From the NCBI RefSeq assembly GCF_040054535.1, contig NC_090781.1, forward strand, positions 18,627,760 through 18,691,759: a DNA stretch of 64,000 nt, read 5' to 3'. The position numbers and the translations under genes are program-made. The notes under the pieces were generated by a model that saw only the letters and a program-made list of their open reading frames with translations, searched no databases and was not told the origin of the DNA. The stretch comes from Antennarius striatus. Taxonomy: Eukaryota > Chordata > Actinopteri > Lophiiformes > Antennariidae. This document shows positions 20,290 through 31,900 of the stretch, piece by piece (the stretch's first letter is position 1; the number at the start of each line of letters is the position of its first letter).

Positions 20290-20828
20290 CGTACACCACC
20301 ACCCAGAGAAGACGTCTCAAAAGTTCTCAGATAATGATACTTTTTCTGTCTGTAGAGGTTCAGGAAGATCACAGACTACCAGCGCAACCCCCACCCCCCT
20401 CCGCTTCATGAACGATCAACACCCAGCCAACGACCCCATTTGAAAGACAAAAGAGACAGACCTGGGACCATCGCTCATCTTCACACCTCTGACTAGGCCC
20501 AGCCAACCAGCTCCACCACCCTCATCACAGGGCTCCTTGACAGATGCTGATCTCAGAGCCCCCCCTCCTCCACCAACACAACCACAGCAGTCCCCTGACC
20601 CCTGTGGTGATCAAGTCTTTTGAGCGTCTTGTGCTTTCACACCTCAAAGCTACCACAAACACTCACCTGAACCCCCTGCAGTTCGCCTGCAAAGCCAACG
20701 GGTCCCTAGCCGTTAGCGTCTGACTCCACAGGACATGATGCTAGGATACTCTTTGGATTTCAGCTTTGTTTTCTACACTCATTCCTGATCTGCTACAGGA
20801 CAAATTCTCCCTGCTGAATGTACCCGAC
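20290..20828 (+). pseudogene. Decayed LINE reverse-transcriptase fragment, 5' part
   Basis: Contains TPVVIKSFERLVLSHLKATT and NPLQFACKANGS in one frame, then LDFSFVFYT- and LLQDKFSLLNVPD-like pieces in shifted frames. These are the VxKxFERL, PLQFAYRxxRS and DFSSAFNT motifs of jockey-type (CR1/L2/Rex1-like) reverse transcriptases. Multiple stops and frameshifts show it is dead. The fragment is interrupted at CCGAC (20824-20828) by a solo LTR and resumes at 21560. The left limit is approximate. Confidence 0.7.
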
Positions 20829-21554
20829 TGTGGAGGAAAGTGTATGTCTTAAGTGTCCCATGATTGAACTAGTGTGTCCCATGAATGAACTCAAGTGTAT
20901 ATGTCTTATGTGTCCCATGAATGCATGTGTCTTATGTGTCCCATGGATGAACCCAAGTATATGAATGAACTCCTAAATGAGCTCAAACTCATTACTGTTG
21001 CACATTGTCATAAAATATCCTTATCTGCACACTCCCATACAATATATGGCCTTGTTATTGCAAAACATGTCAAACTTGTGAGACCAATTATTTTAGCTGA
21101 TGCTCGTATTTTGCCTTGACAACCTAGATAAGGGGAGACTGCTAGCCTTGACCAGGGATGGATGTTGCCTGCAGGTGGGGACCGGCCCTCCTCACTTGCA
21201 CGTGATGTTCCACTATAAAGAAGAGAGATTTTTCTCTGCCAGTTAGTCTGCCACGGGTCTTGGTACAGACGCCTGGTCCTTAGTTTTTCATCTGCTGCTC
21301 TGACTGAGGTGTTGGCTCTCCGCCTATTGTCAACGGTAAGAGTGATATAGCTGATGACTTGTTTGCATTCTTTGAACTGATGTTAATGTGGGGATTGCGG
21401 GAGTGACAACCTGTATCTAGCGTTTTCATCACTGTTGATTATCTTTGCTTGCTTTGTGGATCTTTTGTTATAATAAATATATTAACCATTTGTGAGTGTG
21501 CTGACTTACTTCGGACCTTAGGTCTTTAAATAAGGCTTAAAATTTCACAAAACA
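20829..21554 (+). mobile_element. Solo LTR of an LTR retrotransposon
   Basis: A 726-bp element starting TGTGGAGG and ending CAAAACA, bounded by the 5-bp direct repeat CCGAC (20824-20828 and 21555-21559). It contains short tandem repeats of the TGTGTCCCATGAATGAAC type in the U3-like part (about 20850-20970), a TATAAA at 21214-21219 and an AATAAA at 21472-21477, the expected U3-R-U5 order. No internal coding region is present, so it is a solo LTR left by LTR-LTR recombination. Family not recognised. The orientation is from the TATA and polyadenylation signals. Confidence 0.85.
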
Positions 21555-21559
21555 CCGAC

Positions 21560-21640
21560 TCCACCCTATCATGCATCATGGATTTCCTGTCTGACAGGAG
21601 AGAGCAAGTGAAGCTGGGAAATCACAACTCAGACCATTAA
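21560..21640 (+). pseudogene. Decayed LINE reverse-transcriptase fragment, 3' part
   Basis: Reads IMDFLSDRREQVKLGNHNSD, the segment that normally follows the DFSSAFNT/LLQDKL part of the same reverse transcriptase. It continues the fragment ending at 20828 once the LTR and one copy of CCGAC are removed. Confidence 0.75.
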
Positions 21641-21660
21641 TGTCATTAATGTCCGTCAAA

Positions 21661-22063
21661 CTTTTTTTTATTTGTCATTTTGGATTTTGTTGTTGATGTT
21701 CCAAAAACTGATGAAAGTGAAGTCTGTTGTAATAATATGTCTGGAAAGAAAAGAAACTGAATAAAAACATGAAAAAGCCCAAATTTCACAGGCAAGTAGA
21801 AGCAAGCGGGAAACGTGCATCTCTTATCTATGAAACAACAGTTTCACATTCCCTTTCCTTTAGTTACTAAATAATGTGTTTCTGATGCCAATTTATTTTT
21901 CACACGTTCAGGGGGTGCACCGTTCCTGGAAGTACTGCAATACCAGGTCGATGCGTGGAGTGGACGGAGCAAGCCCCTATTCCATCTCCCTGTTCCAAAA
22001 ATCAATTTAATATATGGTCCCCGGGTAGGGAACGTATCAGATATTAAACTGATAAGAACAGAT
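21661..22063. repeat. Inverted duplication, right arm
   Basis: The reverse-complement counterpart of 19567-19980. Together the arms could form a giant hairpin around a 1.7-kb loop holding the LINE fragment and solo LTR. Confidence 0.9.
21911..22063 (-). pseudogene. 5'-truncated U2 snRNA copy
   Basis: A 153-nt match to U2 nt 38-190 on the minus strand with a few substitutions (for example GATACGTTCCC versus GATACGTCCCC). Nucleotides 1-37, including most of the branch-point-recognition region, are replaced by the 3' end of a non-LTR retrotransposon. It cannot make functional U2. Confidence 0.93.
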
Positions 22064-23995
22064 TTTTTGTTTTGAAAACGTTTATTGACACTTGGTTCAT
22101 TTGTCACATTTCAGTCATATTTCACTTTTTCCATCCACAACTTCTTTTAGGCATAAATATTTATCTGTACAGGACAATAAATATTCTCAATCATGAAATA
22201 ATACAGATAAAACCAGTAATGGGTGAAAAAGTTTCAGTTAATTGAAAAAAATTTAAAATGTGCAAAAAAGTAAAAAAATAGGTCAATTGTCCGTAAAAGT
22301 TATAAAAAGAACATTAAAAAAAACTCCAACCAAAGTCCCGTTTGTACAGGAGCACAGTGAGTCCCTACCAAGGGTAACTCATCCCGCTCTTCCAAACAGT
22401 AGGTCTCTCGGAGGTCCTGTTGAGGCACTCGGCAGAGATCCCCGCCCTGGTGCTCCTTCCCACCTGCCTCTCCTGGAGAGCCAGGCCGCTGCTGCTGTGT
22501 CCTTTTCAGCATTGTGGGTCCGGCTCCTCCCTCCGAGTGGGCAAAGAGGTCATTCTTCTTGGTGGCTGCGTCCGTGGGCGGTCCCTGGCCGCCTCGGCTG
22601 CCCTGAATGTTGCGGCAGCCATTCGGATCACAGCCACGGGGGGGATCTGCGTGTGCTTTCTTGCCAGCAAATTTCTGGAGGTCCACAAGGCGTCCTTTAG
22701 GGCGTTGATGGCCAGCCACTGCTTCTCCCAGTCCTTTTTGGGGACGGGCCTTTGGCTGGCCCCGTAGAGCACCAGTTATGCAGTGAGGACCTCTATTGCT
22801 GGCAAGTACGGGAATTGTGAGGAGCCAGCCATTTCCCACAGGTCCACAGTAGCACTACACTCCCAGAGCAGTTGCCTCACCGACTCCGGCGCGCCGCAAC
22901 CAGGTCGGGGGCAGGTCGACAGCGTCGACATTCCCCGGGAGTGCATGACGGACCTGACTGGGAGGATCTCGTGTGCCATCATCCAAGACAGGTCCCGGAG
23001 TCTGTTTGGAAGAGTGGGATGGTTCACATTGCGCCAAACCGTGGAGGGCTCGCCGAGTGCAAGCCCGCGCACTGAACTCACTGGTTCCCGCTCCTGTACA
23101 ACACATAAAAGAGAACGATGGTTGGTTAAAATTTGCAGCTCCTCCTGCTCCAGGCTAAAATGCTTTAAAAAGGTCTGAATAAAAGCATAAGCTGGTGGCA
23201 GGTTAAAAGACACTGGAAATTTAAGACTAATCGTTAAAATTTTGAGCCGTCTGAGGTAGGACCTCATCCAGAAACGTGACATAGCTGCCGTTTTGGGGTT
23301 TCTGGATGGGGTTGTCACTATTCTGATGTGCGTGGCTGTGTATAAAGACATTAAAAAGACAGACAGGTCTGGGACGCCTTTGCCTCCTTTCTCTTTTGGT
23401 CGCTTCAGGACTTCTCTTCTCAGGCGCTCCCACTTCGAACCCCACAGAAAGTTAAAAATGGCTCGTTCCAGGGCTAAAATAATTCTTCTTGGGGGGATAA
23501 AAACAGAACCGATCAATAAAAGCAAAGGTAAAATCACTGCTTTAATGATTAAAACCTTTCCCTCCATCGTCAGTTCCCTCAGTCCCCAGTACCCAAGCCT
23601 TTGTCTAACTTTTCCTAAAATGTCTGGCCAATTTGTTCTCCCTCCCCCTTCCTTGTCAAATCTAACCCCCACAATTTTTTTGGTCGGTCTGGGTCACAGT
23701 CAGGGGCAGTCCTGTCATTTCTGTCGCTGTCCATGGTCCATAAATTTGGGCTTGGGTCTTGTCCCGGTTTAGTTTGGACCCAGAGGCCCGTCCAAACCAG
23801 TCTGTCAAGTCCAGGGTCCGGTTGACTGATAAGAGGTCAGTGCATAAAATGTTTATGTCGTCCATGTATAAAACGCATTTAGACAGTCCCCCGGACACTG
23901 GTACAAAGACCCAGTGGATTCGTTGGTCCCTTCTCAAGATCTGTGCCAACGGCTCAATGCAAATCGCGTACAGGAGAGGAGATAACAGGAGATGA
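22064..23995 (-). mobile_element. 5'-truncated Tx1/L1-type non-LTR retrotransposon, Keno-like, inserted in U2
   Basis: Minus-strand order: reverse-transcriptase core with the YMDD box, C-terminal domain, cysteine-rich knuckle, a stop, an about 440-bp 3' UTR, a short A-rich end (CAAAACAAAAAA), then U2 from nt 38 onward. A 3' end fused precisely into a U2 gene in the sense direction is what sequence-specific Keno elements of the Tx1 clade are known for. The 5' part (endonuclease and most of the reverse transcriptase) is absent, and the break falls directly at the satellite array. The family name is inferred from target and protein style, not from an alignment. Confidence 0.75.
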
Positions 23996-24000
23996 CCCAC
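22506..24000 (-). pseudogene. Reverse-transcriptase/C-terminal ORF2 remnant of the U2-inserted element
   Basis: About 500 codons remain. The first piece (24000-23662) reads LSPLLYAICIEPLAQILRRD and carries the catalytic YMDD at about 23868-23857. A run of seven A (plus strand 23675-23681) shifts the frame; QTDQKIVGVRFDKEGGG is restored if one A is ignored. The second piece (23672-22776) covers the thumb/linker region and a Cys-rich knuckle spaced C-x4-C-x7-Q-x4-C, where the usual His is Gln. An in-frame TAA at 22778-22776 then interrupts the tail, which continues in the same frame to 22506 (GASQRPVPKKDWEKQWLAIN). One frameshift, one stop and the lost zinc ligand make it inactive. Confidence 0.82.
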
Positions 24001-27000
24001 GGGTCGATAAAAAATATTTTTTCGTTGACTGGCGGATCAATCTTTTTTTTTTTTTTTTGTTGACCGGTGGTTCAAATAACGGTATTTTTGGTTGACCACG
24101 GGGTCAAATAAAATGATTTGGGTGGGTACCGGCAGGTCAATAAAAAACTTTTTTTTCGCTAACCGGCGGATCAATAATTAATTGTATTTTTGTTGACTGG
24201 CGGGTCAATAAAAGGTATTTTTGGTTGACCGGCGGGTCAAATATAATGATTTTTTTGGTTATTGCCAGGTTATAAAATTTTTTTTTTTTTTTTGACCGGC
24301 GGTTCACATAATTGTATTTTTGGTTGACCAGCGTGTCAAATAAAATTATTTCTTTGGCTTTTCGGCAGGTTGTAAAAATTTCTTCTTTTTTTTTGTTGCC
24401 CAATAAAATAAATAATAATAAAAAAATTTTTATTGACTGGCAGATCAATAATTTTTTTTATTTTTGTCGACCGGTGGTTCAAATAACGGTATTTTTGGTT
24501 GACCAGGGGGTCAAATAAATGATTTGGGTGGGTACCGGCAGGTCAATAAAAAAAATGTTTTCGATGACCGGCGGATCAATAATTTATTGTATTTTTGTTG
24601 ACCGGCAGTTCACATAAGGGTATTTTTGGTTGACCCGCAGGTCAATTAAAAAAATTTTTTGTTGACTGGCTGATCAATAATTTTTCTCATGTTTATTGAC
24701 CGGTGGTTCACATAAGGGTATTTTTGGTTGACTGGTGGGTCAAATTAAATTCTTTCTTTGGCTTTTCAGCAGGTTGTAAAAATTTCTCCTTTTTTTTGTT
24801 GACCCGTGGGTCAATAAAAAATTTTTTTTCGTTGACTGGCGTATCAATAATTTTTTTAATGCTTGTTGACCGGCGGTTCACGTAAGGGTATTTTTGGTCG
24901 ACCGGCGGGTCAAGTAAAATTATTTCTTTGGTTATTGGCTGATCGTTAAAATTTTATTTTTTTCTTGACCCGTGGGTCAATAAAAAATATTTTTTCGATG
25001 ACTGGCGGATCAATTTTTCTTTTTTTTTTTGTTGACCGGCGGTTCAAATAACGGTGTTTTTGGTTGACCGGGGGGTCAAATAAAATGATTTGGGTGCGTA
25101 CCGGCAGGTCAATAAAAAAAATTTTTTCGTTGACCGGCGGATAAATAATTTATTGTATTTTTGTGGACCGGCAGTTCACATAAGGGTATTTTTGGTTGAC
25201 TGGCAGGTCAAATAAAATTATTTCTTTGGTTATTGGCTGATCTTTACTTTTTTTTTTTTCTTGACCCGTGGGTCGATAAAAAAATTTTTTTCGTTGACTG
25301 GCTGATCAATAATTTTTCTTATGTTTGTTGACCGGCGGTCCACATAAGGGTATTTTTGGTTGACTGGTGGGTCAAATGAACTTATTTCTTTGGCTTTTTG
25401 GCAGGTTGTAAAAATTTCTTCTTTTTTTTGTTGACCCGCGGGTCAATAAAAAATTTTTTTTGTTGACATGCTGATGAATAATTTTTTATGTTTTTGTTGA
25501 CTGGCGGGTCAATAAAAGGTATTTTTGGTTGACCGGCGGGTCAAATATAGTGATTTTTTGTTTATCGCCAGGTTGTAATAATTTTTTTTATGTTTATTTA
25601 CCGGCGGATCACATAAGGGTATTTTTGGTTGACCGGCGGGTCAAATAAATTTATTGCTTTAACTTTGCGGCAGGTTGTAAAAATTTCCTTTTTTTTTGTT
25701 CACCCGCGGGTCAATAAAAAATTTTTTTTCATTGGCTGGCTGATGACTAATTTTTTTATTTTTGTTGACTGGTGGGTCAATAAAAGGTATTTTTGGTTGA
25801 CTGGCGGGTCAATTATAATGATATTTTTGGATTTCGCCAGGTTGCAATAATTTTTTTTATGTTTATTGAAAAAAATTTTTTTATTGACTGGCTGATCAGT
25901 AATTTTCCTTTGTTTTTTCTTATACAATAAAATTATTGCTTTAACTTTTTGGCAGGTTGTAAAAATTTCCTTTTTTTTTGTTGACCCGCGGGTCAATAAA
26001 AAAATTTTTTTTATTGACTGGCTGATCAATAATTTTTCTTATGTTCATTGACCGGCGGATCACATAAGGGTATTTTTGGTTGACCGGCGGGTCAAATAAA
26101 ATTATTTCTTTGGCTGTTCGGCAGGTTGTAATAATGTCTTTTTTTTTTCTTGACCCCCCGGGTCAATAAAAATTTTTTTTTGATTGACTGGCTGATCAAT
26201 AGTTTTTCTTATGTTTATTGACCGGCGGATCACATAAGGATATTTTTGGTTGACCCGCGGGTCAAATAAAATTATTGCTTTGGCTTTTGGACAGGTTGTA
26301 AAAATTTCTTTTTTTTTTTGTTGACCCGCGGGTCAATAAAAAAAAATTTTTTATTGACTGGCTGATCAATAGTTTTTCTTATGTTTAGTGACCGGCGGAT
26401 CACATAAGGATATTTTTGGGTGACCCGCGGGTCAAAAAAAATTATTTATTTGGCTTTACGGCAGGATGTAAAAATTTCGTCTTTTTTTTTGTTGACCCGC
26501 GGGTCAATAAAAAATTTTTTTTCATTGGCTGGCTGATGAATACTTTTTTTTTATTTTTGTTGACTGGTGGGTCAATAAAAGGTATTTTTTGGTTGACCGG
26601 CGGATCAAATAAAATTATTTCTTTGGCTTTTCGGCAGGTTGTAAAAATGTCTTCTTTTTTTTTGTTGACCCGCGGGTCAATTAAAAAATTTTTTTTCTGT
26701 GACTGTCTGATGAATAATTTTTTTTATTTTTGTTGGCTGGCGGGTCAATAAAAGGTACTTTTGGTTGACCGGCGGGTCAAATATAATGATATTTTTGGTG
26801 TTTGCCAGGTTGTAATAATTGGTTTTATGTTTATTGACCGGCGGATCACATAAGGATATTTTTGGTTGACCGGCGGGTCAAATAAAATTATTGCTTTGGC
26901 TTTTCGGCAGGTTGTAAAAATTTCTCTTTTTTTTTTGTTGACCCGCGGGTCAATAAAAAAATTTTTTTCATTGGCTGGCTGATGAATACTTTTTTTTAAT

Positions 27001-28975
27001 TTTTGTTGACTGGTGGGTCAATAAAAGGTATTTTTTGGTTGACCGGCGGATCAAATAAAATTATTTCTTTGGCTTTTCGGCAGGTTGTAAAAATGTCTTC
27101 TTTTTTTTTGTTGACCCGCGGGTCAATTAAAAAAATTTTTTTCTGTGACTGGCTGATGAATAATTTTTTTTATTTTTGTTGGCTGGCGGGTCAATAAAAG
27201 GTACTTTTGGTTGACCGGCGGGTCAAATATAATGATATTTTTGGTGTTTGCCAGGTTGTAATAATTGGTTTTATGTTTATTGACCGGCGGATCACATAAG
27301 GATATTTTTGGTTGACCGGCGGGTCAAATAAAATTATTGCTTTGGCTTTTCGGCAGGTTGTAAAAATTTCTCTTTTTTTTTTGTTGACCCGCGGGTCAAT
27401 AAAAACATTTTTTTTCATTGACTGGCTGATCAATTTTTTTTTTTTTTTTTTGTTGACTGGCGGGTCAATAAAAGGTATTTTTGGTTGATCGGCGGGTCAA
27501 ATATAATGATATTTTTGGTTTTCGCCAGGTTGCAATAATTTTTTTTATGTTTATTGACCGGTGGATCACATAAGGGTATTTTTGGTTGACCGGCGGGTCA
27601 AATAAAATTATTGCTTTGGCTTTTCGGCAGGTTATAAAAATTTCTTTTTTTCTTTCTTGACCCGCGGGTCAATGAAAAAATTTTTTCTATTGACTGGCTG
27701 ATCAATAATTTTTCTTATGTTTATTGACCGGCGGATCACATAAGGGTATTTTTGGTTGACCGGCGCGTCAAATAAAATTATTTCTTTGGCTTTACGGCAG
27801 GTTGTAAAAATGTCTTCTTTTTTTTTGTTTTTTTTTGGTCAATAAAAAAAATTATTTTCTATGACTGGCTGATGAATAATTTTTTTCATTTTTGTTGACT
27901 GGCGGGTCAATAAAAGGTACTTTTGGTTGACCGGCGGGTCAAATATAATGATATTTTTGGTTTTTGCCAGTTTGTAATAATTTTTTTTATGTTTATTGAC
28001 CGGCGGATCACATAAGGGTATTTTTGGTTGACCGGCGGATCAAATAAAATTATTTATTTGGCTTTTCGGCAGGTACTAAAAATTTCTCCTTTTTTTTGTT
28101 GACCTGCAGGTCAATAAAAAAATTTTTTTTATTGACTGGCTGATCAATAATTTTTCTTATGTTTATTGAAACGCGGATCACATAAGGATATTTTTGGTTG
28201 ACCCGCGGGTCAAATAAAATTATTGCTTTGGCTTTTTGGCAGGTACTAAAAATTTCTCCTTTTTTTTTGTTGAAACGCGGATCACATAAGGGTATTTTTG
28301 GTTGACCGGCGGATCAAAGAAAATTATTTATTTGGCTTTACGGCAGGTTGTAAAAATGTCTTCTTTTTTTTTGTTTTTTTTTGGTCAATAAAAAAATTAT
28401 TTTTATTGACTGGCTGATCAATAATTTTTCTTATGTTTATTGACCGGCGGATCACATAAGGGTATTTTTGGTTGACCGGCGGGTCAAAGAAAATTATTTA
28501 TGTGGCTTTAAGGTAGGTTGTGAAATTTCTTCTTTTTTGTTTGTTGACCCGCGGGTCAATAAAAAATTTTTTTTTATTGACTGGCTGATCAATAATTTTT
28601 CTTATGTTTATTGACCGGCGGATCACATAAGGGTATTTTTGGTTGACCGGCGGGTCAAAGAAAATTATTTATGTGGCTTTAAGGTAGGTTGTGAAATTTC
28701 TTCTTTTTTTTTGTTGACCCGCGGGTCAATAAAAAAATTTTTTTTCTATGACTGGCTGAGGAATAATTTTTTTTATTTTTGTTGACTGGCGGGTCAATAA
28801 AAGGTATTTTTGGTTGACCGGCGGGTCAAATATAATGATATTTTTGGTTTTTGCCAGGTTGTAATAATTTGTTTTGTTTATTGACCGGCGGATCACATAA
28901 GGGTATTTTTGGTTGACCGGCGGATCAAATAAAATTATTTCTTTGGCTTTTCAGCAGGTTGTAAAAATTTCTTTT
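24001..28975. repeat. Satellite array, family A
   Basis: Tandem units of about 33-36 bp, mostly in five-unit blocks of about 168 bp: TTGACCCGCGGGTCAATAAA-, TTGACTGGCTGATCAATAAT-, TTGACCGGCGGATCACATAA-, TTGACCGGCGGGTCAAATAA-, and a diverged TTTTCGGCAGGTTGTAAAAA- unit. Some blocks have extra units, giving longer periods. T-rich linkers separate the GC boxes. No gene is present; the open frames (for example 26416-26751 and 27003-27197) are repeat translations. Confidence 0.95.
26515..27405. repeat. 446-bp direct duplication inside family A
   Basis: The segment with GACTGGTGGGTCAATAAAAG recurs with the same order of variant units (26562 and 27008), giving two near-identical copies of about 446 bp, or about 13 of the basic units. 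Confidence 0.8.
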
Positions 28976-31900
28976 CAATATAATGTTTACTTTTTGTTGA
29001 CCCGCGGGTCAAGAAATTTTCGTTTTCTATTGACTGGCGGGTCAATAATTTTTTATTTTTTTTCATGACCTGCGGGTCAAATAGAAGTGCTTTTGGTAGA
29101 AAGGGGGGTGAAATAAAGTCAAGTAATTTTTTTTTTCAATTGACCGGCGGGTCAATAATTTTTTTTATATTTCATGAACTGCGGGTCAAATAAAAGTACT
29201 GTTGGTTGTCAGGCTGGTCACATAAAGTCATTTTTGTGGTTATTGGTGGGTTAATATAATTTTTATTTTTTGTTGACCCGCGGGTCAAGACATTTTTTTT
29301 TCCATTGACCGGCGGGTCAGTAATTTTTTTTTTTTTTTTCATGACCTGCGGGTCAAATAAAAGTGCTTTTGGTTGAAAGGGGGGTGAAATAAAGTCATTT
29401 TTCTGGTTATTGGTGGGTCAATATAATTTTTAATTTTTGTTGACCCGCGGGTCAAGTAATTTTTTTTTTCCATTGACCGGCGGGTCAATAATTTTTTTTT
29501 TTTTTTCATGACCTGCGGGTCAAATAAAAGTGCTTTTGGTTGAAAGGGGGGTGAAATAAAGTCATTTTTGTGGTTATTGGAAGGTCAACATAATTTTTTA
29601 TTTTTGTTGACCAGCGGGTCAAGAAATTTTCTTTTTCCATTGACCGGCGGGTCAATAATTTTTCTTTTTTTTTTTATGACCTGCGGGTCAAATAAAAGTG
29701 CTTTTGGTTTAAAAGGGGGTGAAATAAATTCATTTTTGTGGTTATTGGAAGGTCAATATAATTTTTCATTTTTGTTGACCCCCGGGTCAAGAAATCTTTT
29801 TTTTCCATTGACCGGCGGGTCAGTAATTTTTAATTTTTTTTTCATGACCTGCGGGTCAAATAAAAGTGCTTTTGGTTGAAAGGGGGGTGAAATAAAGTCA
29901 TTTTTGTGGTTATTGGTGGGTCAATATAATTTTTATTTTTTGTTGACCCGCGGGTCAAGACATTTTTTTTTCAATTGACCCGCGGGTCATTAATTTTTTT
30001 TTATTTTTCATGACCTGCGGGTCAAATAAAAGTGCTTTTGGTTTAAAGGGGGGTCAAATAAAGTCATTTTTGTGGTTATTGGTGGGTCAATATAATTTTA
30101 CATTTTTTTTGACCCACGGGTCAAGTAATTTTTTTTTCCATTGACCGGCGGGTCAATAATTTTTAATTTTTTTTTCATGATCTGCACGTCAAATAAAAGT
30201 GCTTTTGGCTGAAAGGGGGTGAAATAAATTCATTTTGGTGGTTATTGGAAGGTCAATATAGTTTTTCATTTTTGTTGACCCCCGGGTCAAGAAATCATTT
30301 TTTTCCATTGACCGGCGGGTCAATAATTTTTTTTTTTTTTCATGACCTGCGGGTCAAATAAAAGTGCTTTTTGTTGAAAGGGGGGTCAAATAAAGTCATT
30401 TTTGTGGTTATTGGAATTTCAATACAATTTTTATTTTTTGTTGACCAGCGGGTCAAGAAATTTTCTTTTTCCATTGACCGGCGGGTCAGTAATTTTTTAT
30501 TTTTTTTTCATGACCTGCGGGTCAAATAAAAGTGCTTTTGGTTGAAAGGGGGGAGAAATAAAGTCATTTTTGTGGTTATTGGTGGGTCAATATAATTTTT
30601 AATTTCTGTTGACCCGCAGGTCAAGACATTTTTTTTTCAATTGACCCGCGGGTCATTAATTTTTTTTTATTTTTCATGACCTGCGGGTCAAATAAAAGTG
30701 CTTTTGGTTTAAAGGGGGGTCAAATAAAGTCATTTTTGTGGTTATTGGTGGGTCAATATAATTTTAAATATTTTTTGACCCACGGGTCAAGTAATTTTTT
30801 TTTCCATTGACCGGCGGGTCAATAATTTTTAATTTTTTTTTCATGATCTGCACGTCAAATAAAAGTGCTTTTGGCTGAAAGGGGGTGAAATAAATTCATT
30901 TTGGTGGTTATTGGAAGGTCAATATAGTTTTTCATTTTTGTTGACCCCCGGGTCAAGAAATCATTTTTTTCCATTGACCGGCGGGTCAATAATTTTTTTT
31001 TTTTTTCATGACCTGCGGGTCAAATAAAAGTGCTTTTTGTTGAAAGGGGGGTCAAATAAAGTCATTTTTGTGGTTATTGGAATTTCAATACAATTTTTAT
31101 TTTTTGTTGACCCGCGGGTCAAGAAATTTTCTTTTTCCATTGACCGGCGGGTCAATAATTTTTCTTTTTTTTTTCATGACCTGCGGGTCAAATAAAAGTG
31201 CTTTTGGTTTAAAAGGGGGTGAAATAAATTCATTTTTGTGGTTATTGGAAGGTCAATATAATTTTTCATTTTTGTTGACCCCCGGGTCAAGAAATCTTTT
31301 TTTTCCATTGACCGGCGGGTCAATAATTTTTTTTTTTTTTTAAATGACCTGAGGGTCAAATAAAAGTGCTTTTGGTTTAAAGGGGGGTCAAAAAAAGTCA
31401 TTTTTGTGGTTATTGGTGGGTCAATATAATTTTTAATTTCTCTTGACCCGCGGGTCAAGAAATTTTCTTTTTCCATTGACCGGCGGGTCAATAATTTTTC
31501 TTTTTTTTTTCATGACCTGCGGGTCAAATAAAAGTGCTTTTGGTTGAAAGGGGGGTGAAATAAAATCATTTTTCTGGTTATTGGTGGGTCAATATAATTT
31601 TTATTTTTTGTTGACCAGCGGGTCAAGAAATTTTCTTTTTCCATTGACGGCCGGGTCAATAATTTTTTTTTTTTTTTCTTCATGACCTGCGGGTCAAATA
31701 AAAGTGCTTTTGGTTTAAAGGGGGGTCAAATAAAGTCATTTTTGTGGTTATTGGTGGGTCAATATAATTTTTAATTTCTCTTGACCCGCGGGTCAAGAAA
31801 TTTTCTTTTTCCATTGACGGGCGGGTCAATAATTTTTTTTAATTTTTCATGACCTGCGGGTCAAATAAAAGTGCTTTTGGTTTAAAGGGGGGTCAAATAA

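Noticed and set aside
22260..22767. Plus-strand open frames of 115-146 codons opposite the retrotransposon tail
   Set aside because: They are antisense to the ORF2 remnant, which has recognisable protein motifs on the minus strand.
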